In this document: one piece after another, positions 12,128 through 21,089 of the stretch | Numbering within the stretch: position 1 is the stretch's first letter | Layout: every line of letters starts with the position of its first letter | NCBI RefSeq assembly: GCF_036208045.1 | Contig: NZ_CP121472.1 | Location: forward strand, 1,871,531 to 1,935,530 | Length of the DNA: 64,000 bases | From: Thiorhodovibrio winogradskyi | GTDB lineage: Bacteria > Pseudomonadota > Gammaproteobacteria > Chromatiales > Chromatiaceae | Direction of reading: 5' to 3' | The notes under the pieces: model-generated | The model's input: the letters and a program-made list of their open reading frames with translations, nothing else | What the model was told of the DNA's origin: nothing | Database searches by the model: none | Translations under genes and position numbers: made by a program

Positions 12128-12158
12128 TGCACTCTTTATCAGAGCGAGCAAGGATCAT

Positions 12159-13511
12159 ATGGCGCGTAGTAGCGGATCAGTAATGCAGAATTTCGGCGGG
12201 ATGGGGCGGCTTACCGAACTGCGCCAGCGCTTGCTGTTCGTGCTAGGTGCGCTGCTTGTCTACCGCATCGGGACATTCATTCCGGTGCCAGGCGTCAATC
12301 CCGAGGCGCTAGCAGTGCTGTTTGATCAAAACCAAGGCTCCATTCTGGACATGTTCAATATGTTCTCGGGGGGGGCTTTGGAGCGGGCAAGTATTTTGGC
12401 GCTTGGGATCATGCCTTACATCTCGGCAAGCATTATTATGCAATTGATGTCGGCGGTCATTCCTCAACTTGAGCAACTTAAGAAAGAAGGGGAGGCTGGT
12501 CGGCGCAAAATCACACAGTACACCCGTTACGGTACTGTAGTCTTGGCGAGTTTTCAGGCGATCGGGATTTCGATGGCACTGCAGGGGCAAACTGCAGGTG
12601 GTTCGGCAATTGTTGTAACCCAAGGCTTCGGCTTCGTCTTTACCGCGGCCGTTTCGCTTGTGACCGGGACCATGTTTTTGATGTGGCTTGGAGAGCAGAT
12701 CACCGAGCGCGGCATCGGCAACGGAATTTCCCTGATCATTTTTGCCGGTATCGTCGCTGGACTTCCGTCCGCTGTTGGTGGAACCCTGGAGCTTGTTCGA
12801 ACAGGCGAGATGAATGCCTTGGCCGTCTTGGCGCTGTTTACCTTGGCGCTGGTCGTCACGGCCTTCGTTGTTTTTGTAGAACGAGGGCAAAGACGCATCA
12901 CGGTCAATTACGCGCGGCGCCAGCAGGGTCGCAAGATGATGGCGGCACAGAGTACTCATTTACCGCTGAAATTGAACATGGCCGGTGTCATTCCGCCGAT
13001 ATTCGCGTCCAGCATTATTTTATTTCCCGGAACACTAGGCCAGTGGTTTGGTCAATCAGAAGATCTGCGCTGGCTTGCTGACTTTACCAGCAAGCTTTCT
13101 CCTGGTGAGCCACTCTATGTGCTGGCGTATGCGGCGGCCATTATTTTCTTCTGCTTTTTCTACACGGCGTTGGTATTCAATGCCAAGGATACAGCAGATA
13201 ATCTGAAACGTTCAGGCGCCTTCATCCCAGGTATTCGACCGGGAGAGCAAACAGCCCGGTATATCGATACCGTGATGACGCGACTGACGGCCGCTGGCGC
13301 TCTCTACATCACTGCCGTCTGTTTGCTGCCTGAATTTCTCATCGTCGGCTGGAATGTTCCCTTTTACTTCGGGGGGACATCGCTGCTGATTGTTGTGGTG
13401 GTCGTGATGGACTTCATGGCCCAAGTGCAAGCGCACTTGGTATCACACCAGTACGAGGGCCTGATGAAAAAGGCCAATCTCAAAGCCCCAGGTGGCGGGC
13501 TCATGCGTTAG
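12159..13511 (+). CDS. secY: Protein translocase subunit SecY
   Basis: SecY forms the protein-conducting channel of the inner membrane together with SecE and SecG. The 450-residue product has ten hydrophobic segments. The first membrane segment ([20 protein letters not shown]) and plug region, the [15 protein letters not shown] helix and the [20 protein letters not shown] cytoplasmic loop that contacts SecA and ribosome are visible. It is the usual next-to-last spc operon gene. The 193-base gap to rpmJ shows no recognisable element beyond the rpmJ ribosome site. Confidence 0.98.
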   Translation: MARSSGSVMQNFGGMGRLTELRQRLLFVLGALLVYRIGTFIPVPGVNPEALAVLFDQNQGSILDMFNMFSGGALERASILALGIMPYISASIIMQLMSAVIPQLEQLKKEGEAGRRKITQYTRYGTVVLASFQAIGISMALQGQTAGGSAIVVTQGFGFVFTAAVSLVTGTMFLMWLGEQITERGIGNGISLIIFAGIVAGLPSAVGGTLELVRTGEMNALAVLALFTLALVVTAFVVFVERGQRRITVNYARRQQGRKMMAAQSTHLPLKLNMAGVIPPIFASSIILFPGTLGQWFGQSEDLRWLADFTSKLSPGEPLYVLAYAAAIIFFCFFYTALVFNAKDTADNLKRSGAFIPGIRPGEQTARYIDTVMTRLTAAGALYITAVCLLPEFLIVGWNVPFYFGGTSLLIVVVVVMDFMAQVQAHLVSHQYEGLMKKANLKAPGGGLMR

Positions 13512-13704
13512 CGCAGTAGGGGATAGACGTCCACCAAGTTGAGGGCAAAAACAAGTGCGCCCATCGTTTTAGATCGATGAGTCGCTTTACTTCGAGTTAT
13601 TTTAGAGGGTGATTCTGTTGGCGTTCATTGTTGTCGCACTAGGTTGCGCCGCATGTGAATGATCTGCTCGGGATCCCTACAAAGCCAAATGATTGGAGGC
13701 GACA

Positions 13705-13818
13705 ATGAAAGTGCGTGCTTCGGTTAAAAAGATTTGCCGCCATTGCAAGATGATTAAGCGCAACGGGACCGTCCGCGTCATCTGCAAGGATCCCCGTCAC
13801 AAGCAGAGGCAGGGATGA
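13705..13818 (+). CDS. rpmJ: Ribosomal protein L36
   Basis: This 37-residue gene encodes [20 protein letters not shown] and ends [17 protein letters not shown]. It carries the zinc ligands of the C+ form: a CxxC pair, a third cysteine and a histidine. A strong ribosome-binding site (TTGGAGGC) stands 6-8 bases before the ATG. It closes the spc operon after secY. Confidence 0.96.
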   Translation: MKVRASVKKICRHCKMIKRNGTVRVICKDPRHKQRQG

Positions 13819-13843
13819 CAGCTGTTTAATGTCTTGGTTGGCA

Positions 13844-13871
13844 TTGACCTAATGCTAAATCTTGGTATACT
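13844..13871 (+). promoter_or_regulatory. Probable sigma-70 promoter of the alpha operon
   Basis: TTGACC at 13844-13849 and TATACT at 13866-13871 are separated by 16 bases, close to the sigma-70 consensus. They lie just after rpmJ and about 155 bases before rpsM, so they could drive rpsM-rpsK-rpsD-rpoA-rplQ independently. The long leader would leave room for S4-mediated control as known in E. coli, but I did not identify the pseudoknot. Confidence 0.6.
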
Positions 13872-14025
13872 GGTTCGTTTGCTGTCGGCTAATTTAGTTG
13901 GGTTGTATTGACCCGGCATAAGCCACTTGCCTAACGATGGTTTTGAATCGCTGATGCCGCAAATTCAGTGCACAAAGTGCACGAAGCGCAGAACGCGGCA
14001 AGAGTTTTTAAGGAGCTGAGTGCCC

Positions 14026-14382
14026 ATGGCCCGTATTGCCGGTGTCAACATCCCAGATCGCAAGCACGCGGTGATCGCGTTACGCTCGATTTATGGTATT
14101 GGACCGACCCTGTCTTCGAAGATCTGCGCGGCTGCGAAAGTTTCCGAGCAAACCAAGATTCAGAATCTCACCGAGGAAGAGGTTGAACGTCTTCGCACGG
14201 AAGTCGGTAAATACTCGGTAGAAGGTGATCTGCGACGTGAAGTGTCGATGAATATCAAGCGTCTGATGGATCTCGGATGTAATCGGGGCATTCGCCATCG
14301 GCGTGGTCTGCCGTTGCGAGGTCAGCGGACTCGGACCAACGCGCGAACGCGAAAAGGGCCACGCCGACCAATCAAGCGCTAG
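14026..14382 (+). CDS. rpsM: Ribosomal protein S13
   Basis: S13 bridges the 30S head to the 50S subunit and touches the P-site tRNA. The ATG at 14026 is preceded by AAGGAG and gives [20 protein letters not shown]; a GTG two codons upstream is open but less likely. The 118-residue length is normal, ending in the basic [16 protein letters not shown] tail. It opens the alpha operon. Confidence 0.97.
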   Translation: MARIAGVNIPDRKHAVIALRSIYGIGPTLSSKICAAAKVSEQTKIQNLTEEEVERLRTEVGKYSVEGDLRREVSMNIKRLMDLGCNRGIRHRRGLPLRGQRTRTNARTRKGPRRPIKR

Positions 14383-14485
14383 TCGGGGCAGCCTGTGTGG
14401 GAATGATCTTGTGGGAGTGGTCTGTTTCGGTGTTATTCCGGCTCGGTTCATGGACCTGCTAAGGATTAGTCCTGTAATCAATCAG

Positions 14486-14506
14486 GCGGGTTTAGAATCA
14501 ACCCGC
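14486..14506. other. Hairpin in the long rpsM-rpsK spacer
   Basis: A perfect 7-bp inverted repeat, GCGGGTT and AACCCGC with a 7-base loop, lies in the 260-base gap between rpsM and rpsK. In E. coli these genes are almost adjacent. No T-run follows, so it is not a plain terminator; a processing or attenuation role is possible. The rest of the gap shows no gene. Confidence 0.45.
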
Positions 14507-14642
14507 TCCGCAATCAGAATGGATTCCTTTCCTCGCTCTAGCAGTTTGGCCTCAAGACGGCCGCGTTCTCCCAGCCGCGCAGGTTGCCGGCCGTTAGAGT
14601 GTCTCATTTTTTAGTTCGGATGATCGCGAGTATTGCACGCCA

Positions 14643-15029
14643 ATGGCTAAGCAGGTACGCACCAAAAAGAAAGTCAAGAAGCAGGTTGCCGATGGGGTCG
14701 CCCACGTGCATGCCTCTTTCAACAACACCATCATTACAATCACTGACCGTCAGGGGAATGCTCTGACTTGGGCGACATCGGGGGGCTCGGGCTTTCGCGG
14801 ATCGCGCAAAAGCACCCCGTTCGCGGCTCAAGTCGCTGCCAGTCGTGCCGGGCAGGTGGCCAAGGAGTTCGGTATCAAGAACTTGGACGTTAACGTGAAA
14901 GGACCCGGGCCAGGGCGGGAGTCGGCTGTGCGCGCACTGAACAGCGCGGGATTCAAGGTGACCAGCATCACCGATGTCACACCGATTCCGCACAATGGCT
15001 GTCGTCCCCCGAAGAAACGGCGTGTCTGA
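14643..15029 (+). CDS. rpsK: Ribosomal protein S11
   Basis: S11 forms part of the 30S platform near the mRNA exit. The 128-residue protein contains [20 protein letters not shown] and the C-terminal [19 protein letters not shown], which are invariant-looking S11 blocks. rpsD follows after 17 bases with an AGGAAGGG ribosome site. Confidence 0.98.
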   Translation: MAKQVRTKKKVKKQVADGVAHVHASFNNTIITITDRQGNALTWATSGGSGFRGSRKSTPFAAQVAASRAGQVAKEFGIKNLDVNVKGPGPGRESAVRALNSAGFKVTSITDVTPIPHNGCRPPKKRRV

Positions 15030-15046
15030 GCAGGAAGGGTAGCAAC

Positions 15047-15667
15047 ATGGCAAGATACACTGGACCAACTTGTAAGCTAGCACGTCGTGAGGGAACTGAT
15101 CTCGGTCTCAAGAGCCGCGCCCGTCCGCTCGATCAAAAATGTAATTTGGAAAAAATGCCCGGGCAGGCTGCGGATCGTCGCCGGAGACTTTCTGATTATG
15201 GTGTACAGTTGCGCGAGAAGCAAAAGGTGCGCCGCATTTATGGTGTGATGGAGCGCCAGTTCCGCAACTATTACAAGGCTGCCGCAAGCCTTAAGGGTGC
15301 GACTGGCGAGAATCTGCTGCAACTTCTAGAGCGTCGTCTCGATAATGTGGTGTATCGCATGGGTTTTGGCGCTACTCGTGCGGAGGCCCGGCAACTCGTT
15401 AGCCATAAGTCGGTACTCGTGAACGGGCAAACGGTCAATATCCCATCCTTTCAGGTCGGTGCTGAAGACGAGGTCGAGATTCGGCAGAAATCCAAACAGC
15501 AGGTTCGGGTTCAGAGTGCTGTTGCCCTGGCTGAAGGAGCAGGCTTCCCAGATTGGGTCGAGGTCGATACCAAGGGGCTGAAGGGGATTTTCAAGCGAGT
15601 TCCGGAACGCGTGGACTTACCAGCAGATATCAACGAATCCCTGATCGTTGAGCTGTACTCAAAGTAA
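15047..15667 (+). CDS. rpsD: Ribosomal protein S4
   Basis: S4 nucleates 30S assembly and represses the alpha operon in E. coli. The 206-residue product starts [20 protein letters not shown] and has the S4 RNA-binding domain with [20 protein letters not shown]. It lies between rpsK and rpoA, the usual gammaproteobacterial order. Confidence 0.98.
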   Translation: MARYTGPTCKLARREGTDLGLKSRARPLDQKCNLEKMPGQAADRRRRLSDYGVQLREKQKVRRIYGVMERQFRNYYKAAASLKGATGENLLQLLERRLDNVVYRMGFGATRAEARQLVSHKSVLVNGQTVNIPSFQVGAEDEVEIRQKSKQQVRVQSAVALAEGAGFPDWVEVDTKGLKGIFKRVPERVDLPADINESLIVELYSK

Positions 15668-15690
15668 CGCACTGACGAAGAGGCTATTTC

Positions 15691-16704
15691 ATGTCCGATG
15701 TTGCCAGTGGATTCCTAAAGCCGCGCATCGTCACCGTCGACGCGGTAGATGGCAGCCGGCGTCGAGCGAAAGTTTCTCTTGAGCCGCTCGAGCGTGGCTT
15801 TGGTCATACGCTCGGAAATGCCTTGCGGCGCATTCTGCTTTCATCCATGGACGGCTATGCTGTCACCGAGGTCGAGATTCAGGGCATTCTTCACGAGTAC
15901 TCGACTATTGAGGGTGTGCAGGAGGATGTTCTTGAAATTTTGCTTAATCTTAAGCAGTTGGCGTTGTCGCTTCAGGGGCGTGACGAGGCGACCTTCACGC
16001 TGAGCAAAAAGGGACCGGGTGCGGTGATTGCTGCGGATATCGCGCTTGATCACACTGCCGAGTTGGCGAATCCCGAACTTGAAATTGCTCATTTGACCGA
16101 CGATACCGAGCTCAGTATGACGCTCACCGTGCGTCGGGGGCGAGGTTATGAACCCGCCAGTGTCCGCGAGATCGAAGGGGGTGAGGATCGGCCCATCGGG
16201 AAATTACCACTTGACGCATCTTTCAGTCCCGTTGTGCGGGTTGCGATAGATGTCCAGTCCGCACGCGTTGAGCAGCGTACCGATCTTGATCGGCTCGTGA
16301 TCGACATAGAGACCAATGGCACCATCGAGCCAAAAGAGGCGATTGAGCGTGCAGCGCTGATTCTGCGTGATCAACTCTCGTTTTTTGTTGAGCTTGAAGA
16401 TTCAGGTGTCAGTGATGAAAGCGATTTAGAGGTTGCGGACGAGGTTGGCATTGATCCAATGCTGGTGCGCCCGGTTGATGAACTCGAACTCACGGTTCGT
16501 TCGGCAAACTGCCTGAAAGCGGAAAATATTTATTTAATTGGTGATCTGATTCAGCGCACTGAGGTCGAGCTGTTGAAGACACCCAACCTTGGCAAGAAGT
16601 CCCTGACCGAAATCAAGGATGTACTGGCTACCCGGGGATTGTCGCTTGGCATGCGCCTAGAGCGCTGGCCGCCGGACAATGTTGAAGAATTAATGGTTAA
16701 GTAA
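15691..16704 (+). CDS. rpoA: RNA polymerase alpha subunit
   Basis: RpoA dimerises to start RNA polymerase assembly and contacts UP elements and activators. It has 337 residues. The N-terminal domain shows [20 protein letters not shown]. The C-terminal domain shows [20 protein letters not shown], containing the DNA-contacting arginine, and ends with [13 protein letters not shown]. It is cotranscribed with rpsD and rplQ. Confidence 0.98.
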   Translation: MSDVASGFLKPRIVTVDAVDGSRRRAKVSLEPLERGFGHTLGNALRRILLSSMDGYAVTEVEIQGILHEYSTIEGVQEDVLEILLNLKQLALSLQGRDEATFTLSKKGPGAVIAADIALDHTAELANPELEIAHLTDDTELSMTLTVRRGRGYEPASVREIEGGEDRPIGKLPLDASFSPVVRVAIDVQSARVEQRTDLDRLVIDIETNGTIEPKEAIERAALILRDQLSFFVELEDSGVSDESDLEVADEVGIDPMLVRPVDELELTVRSANCLKAENIYLIGDLIQRTEVELLKTPNLGKKSLTEIKDVLATRGLSLGMRLERWPPDNVEELMVK

Positions 16705-16727
16705 AGCGAGTCGTTGAGGTTTGGACC

Positions 16728-17129
16728 ATGCGTCACCGCAAATCAGGAAGAAAACTCAATCGGACCAGCGCCCATCGCCGAGCCATGTTTCGCAACATGG
16801 CTAGCTCGCTGTTCCGTCATGAGTTGATAAAAACTACAGTGCCAAAGGCGAAGGAGCTGCGGAGCGTCGCCGAGCCTTTGATTACCTTGGCCAAGGCAGA
16901 TTCGGTTCAGGCCCGGCGGCTTGTCTTTTCTCGCCTTCGGGACAAGGAAATGGTTGCCAAGCTGTTTTTGGAGCTTGGTCCCCGTTACGAGAGCCGCCCC
17001 GGCGGGTATCTACGTATCATCAAGTGCGGCTATCGGGCAGGCGACGCCGCACCCATGGCCTATGTGGAGTTGGTCGACCGGCCGCTAGCGGATGAAGATG
17101 CTCAAGGGATCGAAGCTGAAGCAGCCTGA
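16728..17129 (+). CDS. rplQ: Ribosomal protein L17
   Basis: L17 lies near the tunnel exit of the 50S subunit. The 133-residue product starts [20 protein letters not shown] and includes [19 protein letters not shown]. It is the last gene of the ribosomal cluster, followed by a strong terminator. Confidence 0.98.
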   Translation: MRHRKSGRKLNRTSAHRRAMFRNMASSLFRHELIKTTVPKAKELRSVAEPLITLAKADSVQARRLVFSRLRDKEMVAKLFLELGPRYESRPGGYLRIIKCGYRAGDAAPMAYVELVDRPLADEDAQGIEAEAA

Positions 17130-17275
17130 GAAGACCTAGAAACGCGGCCTGAAAAGATTTTGATGCGTTGAGACGTCTTCAGGGATGTGACATCAGTGAC
17201 ACAGGCTAGCCGTTTTAGTGTTTTGCATTTCTGCAAGCCACAGAACAAATGTCGACGCTTACGTTAGGGGCGCGA

Positions 17276-17305
17276 AAGCCGGGCAACTCCAACCCGGCTT
17301 TTTTT
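17276..17305 (+). terminator. Intrinsic terminator ending the ribosomal-protein cluster
   Basis: A perfect 8-bp stem, AAGCCGGG and CCCGGCTT, encloses a 9-base loop and runs directly into a further TTTTT. It lies about 150 bases after rplQ and is the clearest rho-independent terminator in the window. Confidence 0.9.
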
Positions 17306-17345
17306 GTTGGATCTGGCCCAAGAGTCTGGCCGTGGGTGTCTGGCC

Positions 17346-18179
17346 ATGATGGATAATGTTTGGGAGCGGTCTTCCGTCGCGCTCGATCAGCTGGGGTGTC
17401 CTCCGCCCAAGCGGATCGCACTGTTGACAGACTTTGGCTCTGGCCCCTACATCGGGCAGCTCATGCTCTTGGCCGGGGTCTTGGCGCCGGGTTTGCCGGT
17501 GGTTAACTTACTGGATGATTTGCCATCCTTTCGCCCGGATCTTGCCGCCTATTTACTTCCAGGGCTGACCCGTGGCATGCCATCCGGGACGCTCTACCTT
17601 TGTGTTGTCGATCCTGGAGTTGGGGGTGAGAGAGGCGCACTTGCAGTGCGCTGCGGGCCGAACTGGTTTGTGGGTCCTGACAATGGCCTGTTGGTACAAA
17701 TCGTGCGTCGATGCGGGGATTCGGCTCTGAGACTGTGGAGGATTGACTGGCGACCTAAGCAAAGCTCCGAGAGCTTCCACGGGCGCGATTTGTTCTTGCC
17801 GATTGCAATTGCTTTGACCCTTGGTCGGCTTCAGCTACCCTGCCAGTCGGTGCCACCCAAGAACATCCTTGGATACCATGACCCGCTGGATTGTCAGCGG
17901 ATTTTGTATGTCGACCGGTACGGGAACTTGATGACAGGGCTCGGGGGGGACCGGCGAGGAAACGATGGCCGCATTCGGGCAGGGGGGCGGATGCTTTGTC
18001 AAGCGCGGACCTTTTGTGACTGTCCCGTGGGTGTGCCTTTCTGGTACCACAACGCCTTTGGTTTGATAGAACTGGCGGTCAATCAGGGGCGTGCGGATGA
18101 GTTGCTCGGTCTGTCAGTTGGGGATCCCATTCACTGGGAACTGGGTAAGGTTCAGGATACCCCCTCAGTCTCGGCCTGA
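17346..18179 (+). CDS. SAM hydroxide adenosyltransferase / SAM hydrolase family (DUF62)
   Basis: The protein belongs to the SAM-dependent chlorinase/fluorinase superfamily. Most members hydrolyse S-adenosylmethionine to adenosine and methionine. Family hallmarks are visible: RIALLTDFGSGPYIGQL near the N terminus, VVDPGVGGERGALAV, FVGPDNGLL, SFHGRDLFLPIAIAL and the C-terminal domain with ILYVDRYGNLMTGL. About 277 residues follow the ATG at 17346; a second ATG is at 17349. The gene begins 40 bases after the rplQ terminator and precedes icd. The biological purpose of such SAM hydrolysis is not well understood, and halogenase activity is unlikely. Confidence 0.85.
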   Translation: MMDNVWERSSVALDQLGCPPPKRIALLTDFGSGPYIGQLMLLAGVLAPGLPVVNLLDDLPSFRPDLAAYLLPGLTRGMPSGTLYLCVVDPGVGGERGALAVRCGPNWFVGPDNGLLVQIVRRCGDSALRLWRIDWRPKQSSESFHGRDLFLPIAIALTLGRLQLPCQSVPPKNILGYHDPLDCQRILYVDRYGNLMTGLGGDRRGNDGRIRAGGRMLCQARTFCDCPVGVPFWYHNAFGLIELAVNQGRADELLGLSVGDPIHWELGKVQDTPSVSA

Positions 18180-18287
18180 TGCTCAGACCAAATTGCTAAA
18201 AAATTGCTCGATAATCGCTCACATAGAGTCTTGGGAAGAGAGCTTGTGGCCAGGCAGTCAAACATGTTTATTGATGGCGAGAAGACT

Positions 18288-19550
18288 ATGAATTACCAAG
18301 AAATCCAGGTGCCCGCGGACGGTCAAAAAATCACTATTGATGCCAGCGGCAAGCTTAATGTGCCGGATCAGCCCATTATCCCCTATATCGAAGGGGATGG
18401 TATTGGCGTTGATATTACGCCTGTGATGCGACGCGTTCTCGATGAGGCCGTGGCCAAAGCTTATGGTGGCAAGCGCAAGCTGGTGTGGATGGAGGTCTTT
18501 GCCGGGGAAAAGGCGACGCGCCAATATGGGCCTGACTGCTGGCTTCCGGATGAAACACTCGCGGCAGTGCGCGATTTTGTGGTCTCGATCAAAGGACCCT
18601 TGACCACTCCCGTTGGCGGCGGGATTCGCTCGCTGAACGTGAGCCTGCGCCAGGAACTCGATTTGTATGTCTGTTTGCGCCCGGTGCGCTACTTTGCCGG
18701 GACTCCAAGCCCGTTGCGCGAGCCAGAACAGACCGATATGGTCATCTTCCGCGAGAATTCAGAGGATATCTACGCGGGCATCGAATGGGAAGCGGGATCA
18801 GCCGAGGCTGATCGCTTGATTGGGTTTTTGCGCGATGAGCTGGGTGTGCGCAAAATCCGCTTCCCAAAAACCTCTGGCATTGGTATTAAGCCGGTGTCCC
18901 AAGAGGGTACCGAGCGCTTGGTGCGCAAGGCGATACAATATGCAATCGACAATCACCGCCGATCGGTCACCCTGGTCCATAAAGGCAACATCATGAAGTT
19001 CACGGAAGGAGCCTTTAAGACATGGGGTTACGAGCTTGCCAAACGCGAATTTGGCGCCTCCGAAATCGATGGTGGTCCCTGGTGTGGCTTTAAGCATCCA
19101 GAGACGGGTGCGGAGATTGTCATTAAGGACGTGATCGCGGATGCCTTCCTGCAGCAGATTTTGCTGCGACCCAAGGAATATGACGTGATTGCCACCCTGA
19201 ATCTGAATGGGGACTATATTTCCGACGCGCTGGCAGCCCAGGTTGGCGGTATTGGCATGGCCCCTGGAGCCAATTTGTCCGATCAAGTTGCCATGTTCGA
19301 GGCAACACACGGCACGGCCCCCAAGTACGCGGGCAAGGATCAAGTCAACCCAAGCTCACTCTTGCTTTCGGGCGAGATGCTGCTGCGCCATCTCGGCTGG
19401 AGCGAAGCGGCCGATCATGTCATCCGCGGGATTGAGGGGTCTATTCAGGCAAAGACAGTCACTTATGATCTTGAGCGGTTGATGACTGGAGCGACCAAGT
19501 TAAGCTGCTCCGCCTTTGGCGATGCAGTGATCGCCAATATGGATGCCTGA
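18288..19550 (+). CDS. icd: Isocitrate dehydrogenase (NADP+)
   Basis: The enzyme oxidises isocitrate to 2-oxoglutarate in the citric acid cycle. The ATG at 18288 ([20 protein letters not shown]) gives 420 residues; an in-frame ATG at 18264 could add eight. The segment [19 protein letters not shown] contains the serine that AceK phosphorylates in enterobacteria. [13 protein letters not shown] and [15 protein letters not shown] are further signatures of the E. coli-type dimeric enzyme. It is followed by a hairpin, then by the csp gene on the other strand. Confidence 0.96.
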   Translation: MNYQEIQVPADGQKITIDASGKLNVPDQPIIPYIEGDGIGVDITPVMRRVLDEAVAKAYGGKRKLVWMEVFAGEKATRQYGPDCWLPDETLAAVRDFVVSIKGPLTTPVGGGIRSLNVSLRQELDLYVCLRPVRYFAGTPSPLREPEQTDMVIFRENSEDIYAGIEWEAGSAEADRLIGFLRDELGVRKIRFPKTSGIGIKPVSQEGTERLVRKAIQYAIDNHRRSVTLVHKGNIMKFTEGAFKTWGYELAKREFGASEIDGGPWCGFKHPETGAEIVIKDVIADAFLQQILLRPKEYDVIATLNLNGDYISDALAAQVGGIGMAPGANLSDQVAMFEATHGTAPKYAGKDQVNPSSLLLSGEMLLRHLGWSEAADHVIRGIEGSIQAKTVTYDLERLMTGATKLSCSAFGDAVIANMDA

Positions 19551-19639
19551 TCCCCATTGCGGTCATTGGTTGTCCCCGCCAGTCTGATCCGCCAGTTTTC
19601 CTCCGAAGGCGCCCGCCTGAAGCTGTAAATGGACAACTC

Positions 19640-19680
19640 GGGCTCATGCATGCCGGCATGAGCCCCTGTCCCCCCTTTTT
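19640..19680 (+). terminator. Hairpin terminator after icd
   Basis: A perfect 10-bp stem, GGGCTCATGC and GCATGAGCCC with a 6-base loop, is followed by a C-rich stretch and then TTTTT at 19676-19680. The T-run is 10 bases away from the stem, so termination may be imperfect. No gene was seen in the rest of the 307-base gap between icd and the csp gene. Confidence 0.65.
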
Positions 19681-19857
19681 AGGGGATTGGTCCATTGATT
19701 GCTGAAAAAGTGCGTTTAGAATTCGGCATCACCGAAGACATGCAGTTGCTGTGTCAGGCTATGCCTCTGCCCTTTCGTCCCCCTTCCTCTCCTCTGTGCT
19801 TCTTATCCTCATTGTCGTGCCCTCCTCAATGAGTCGCGTGCGGGGATGGGGTGCCAT

Positions 19858-20076
19858 CTAAAGATCGGGTTGCGCATCGCGCTGCACATGTGCGGCATGC
19901 AAGCCTTTTGGACCTTGGCTAATTTCAAACTGTACGCGCTGCCCTTCCCTCAGTGTCTTGTAGCCCTCCATGCTAATCGATGAAAAGTGTACGAAAACGT
20001 CTTCATCGCGGTCTTCTGGCTTCACAAAGCCATAGCCCTTGGCGTTGTTGAACCACTTTACAGTGCCTTTGGTCAT
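19858..20076 (-). CDS. Cold-shock domain protein (CspD-like)
   Basis: A 72-residue nucleic-acid chaperone of the cold-shock family. The RNP1 motif [10 protein letters not shown] and RNP2 motif VFVHFSSI are intact, and the protein starts [18 protein letters not shown]. The ATG at 20076 follows GGAGGACAC. Its position beside clpS and clpA matches cspD of E. coli, which inhibits replication in stationary phase. Sequence alone cannot separate CspD from other Csp proteins, so no symbol is given. Confidence 0.92.
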   Translation of the reverse strand: MTKGTVKWFNNAKGYGFVKPEDRDEDVFVHFSSISMEGYKTLREGQRVQFEISQGPKGLHAAHVQRDAQPDL

Positions 20077-20633
20077 TCTGTGTCCTCCACGACTTCTGTC
20101 ACCTTTGGTGTCGGCGCTCAGGTATGAACGCTCTAGGCTTTTCGTGGAAATGCTTATTATTATCTGATGCGTCACGGCATCGGTGTCCCTGATTTCCAGC
20201 GCATCCATGGGTTGCTTGCCCTTGGCGCGTCTGTAGGGTTTGGCGCATTTCGCGCCCTTAGTATAGTGGGTTGATTTTCGAGTTCAAACCGTACCAAGGT
20301 GCGAATCGGCAGGATCTTCGAACCTAGCCGATCAACAAAGCTTCGCTGCGGGTCGCGGGTGCTGGACGTGAGGCACCGGGGGCTGTATTTTCTCTCTCTT
20401 AACCCAACATCCACAATGGCACCGGTGATTTGCCATAACTGGCCATGAGCAGGGCGGATTGCTGGTCTGCTATGCTAGTCCCAGAACTCGCGTCTCTTTC
20501 GCTACCTTGAGCTGCCTTGGTGTGAAATCCTTCGGATGTATTCTTCTCGATGGCTGCGGGGTTTTCTTGGGGGCTGGGCCATGAGCATGAGAGCTGAGAG
20601 GATGCTTGAAAGAGGATGTTAAGCGGGACAATC
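20077..20633. other. Intergenic region between csp and clpS, no gene supported
   Basis: This 557-base stretch separates two divergent genes. It should hold both promoters, but I could not pick out convincing -35/-10 pairs. Short open frames on the minus strand have no recognisable protein features and no ribosome sites, so they are not annotated. Confidence 0.5.
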
Positions 20634-20987
20634 ATGACTGGTATGAGCGACTGGCACCCAAAGGAACAGGACTCGGGCGAGGATCCGCACGACGGTGCCG
20701 GCCTGACTGTCCAGGAATCCAAACCGAAGTTGAAGCAGCCGCCGCGCTACAAGGTGCTGCTGCTCAACGATGACTTCACCCCTATGGAATTCGTCGTGTA
20801 TGTGCTTGAAGCCATTTTCGGCATGAGCCGCGAGAAAGCGACGCAGATCATGTTGCATGTCCATACGCGGGGGGTTGGTGTCTGTGGCGTTTTCACCCGT
20901 GACATCGCCGAGACCAAAGTGGCGCAGGTCAAGGAGCATGCTCGTGCCAATCAACATCCTTTAATGTGTACAATGGAAGAGGCCTAA
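20634..20987 (+). CDS. clpS: ClpS adaptor protein
   Basis: ClpS recognises N-degron residues and delivers substrates to ClpA. The core [20 protein letters not shown] contains the conserved NDDFTPM pocket edge, and [20 protein letters not shown] follows. The ATG at 20634 gives 117 residues and has GCGGGA upstream; ATGs at 20616 and 20643 are possible. The N-terminal tail of about 40 residues is polar, as needed for ClpA engagement. clpA follows 102 bases later. Confidence 0.93.
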   Translation: MTGMSDWHPKEQDSGEDPHDGAGLTVQESKPKLKQPPRYKVLLLNDDFTPMEFVVYVLEAIFGMSREKATQIMLHVHTRGVGVCGVFTRDIAETKVAQVKEHARANQHPLMCTMEEA

Positions 20988-21089
20988 TCCCTGTGGCGAC
21001 TTTCGCTGATTCTCCAAGTGGTTATCGGTCAGGTTTCAAAGTTCGCTGAAGCTCCCAATTCAACGGCAACAAAGCCCCGGGTCTAGCAG

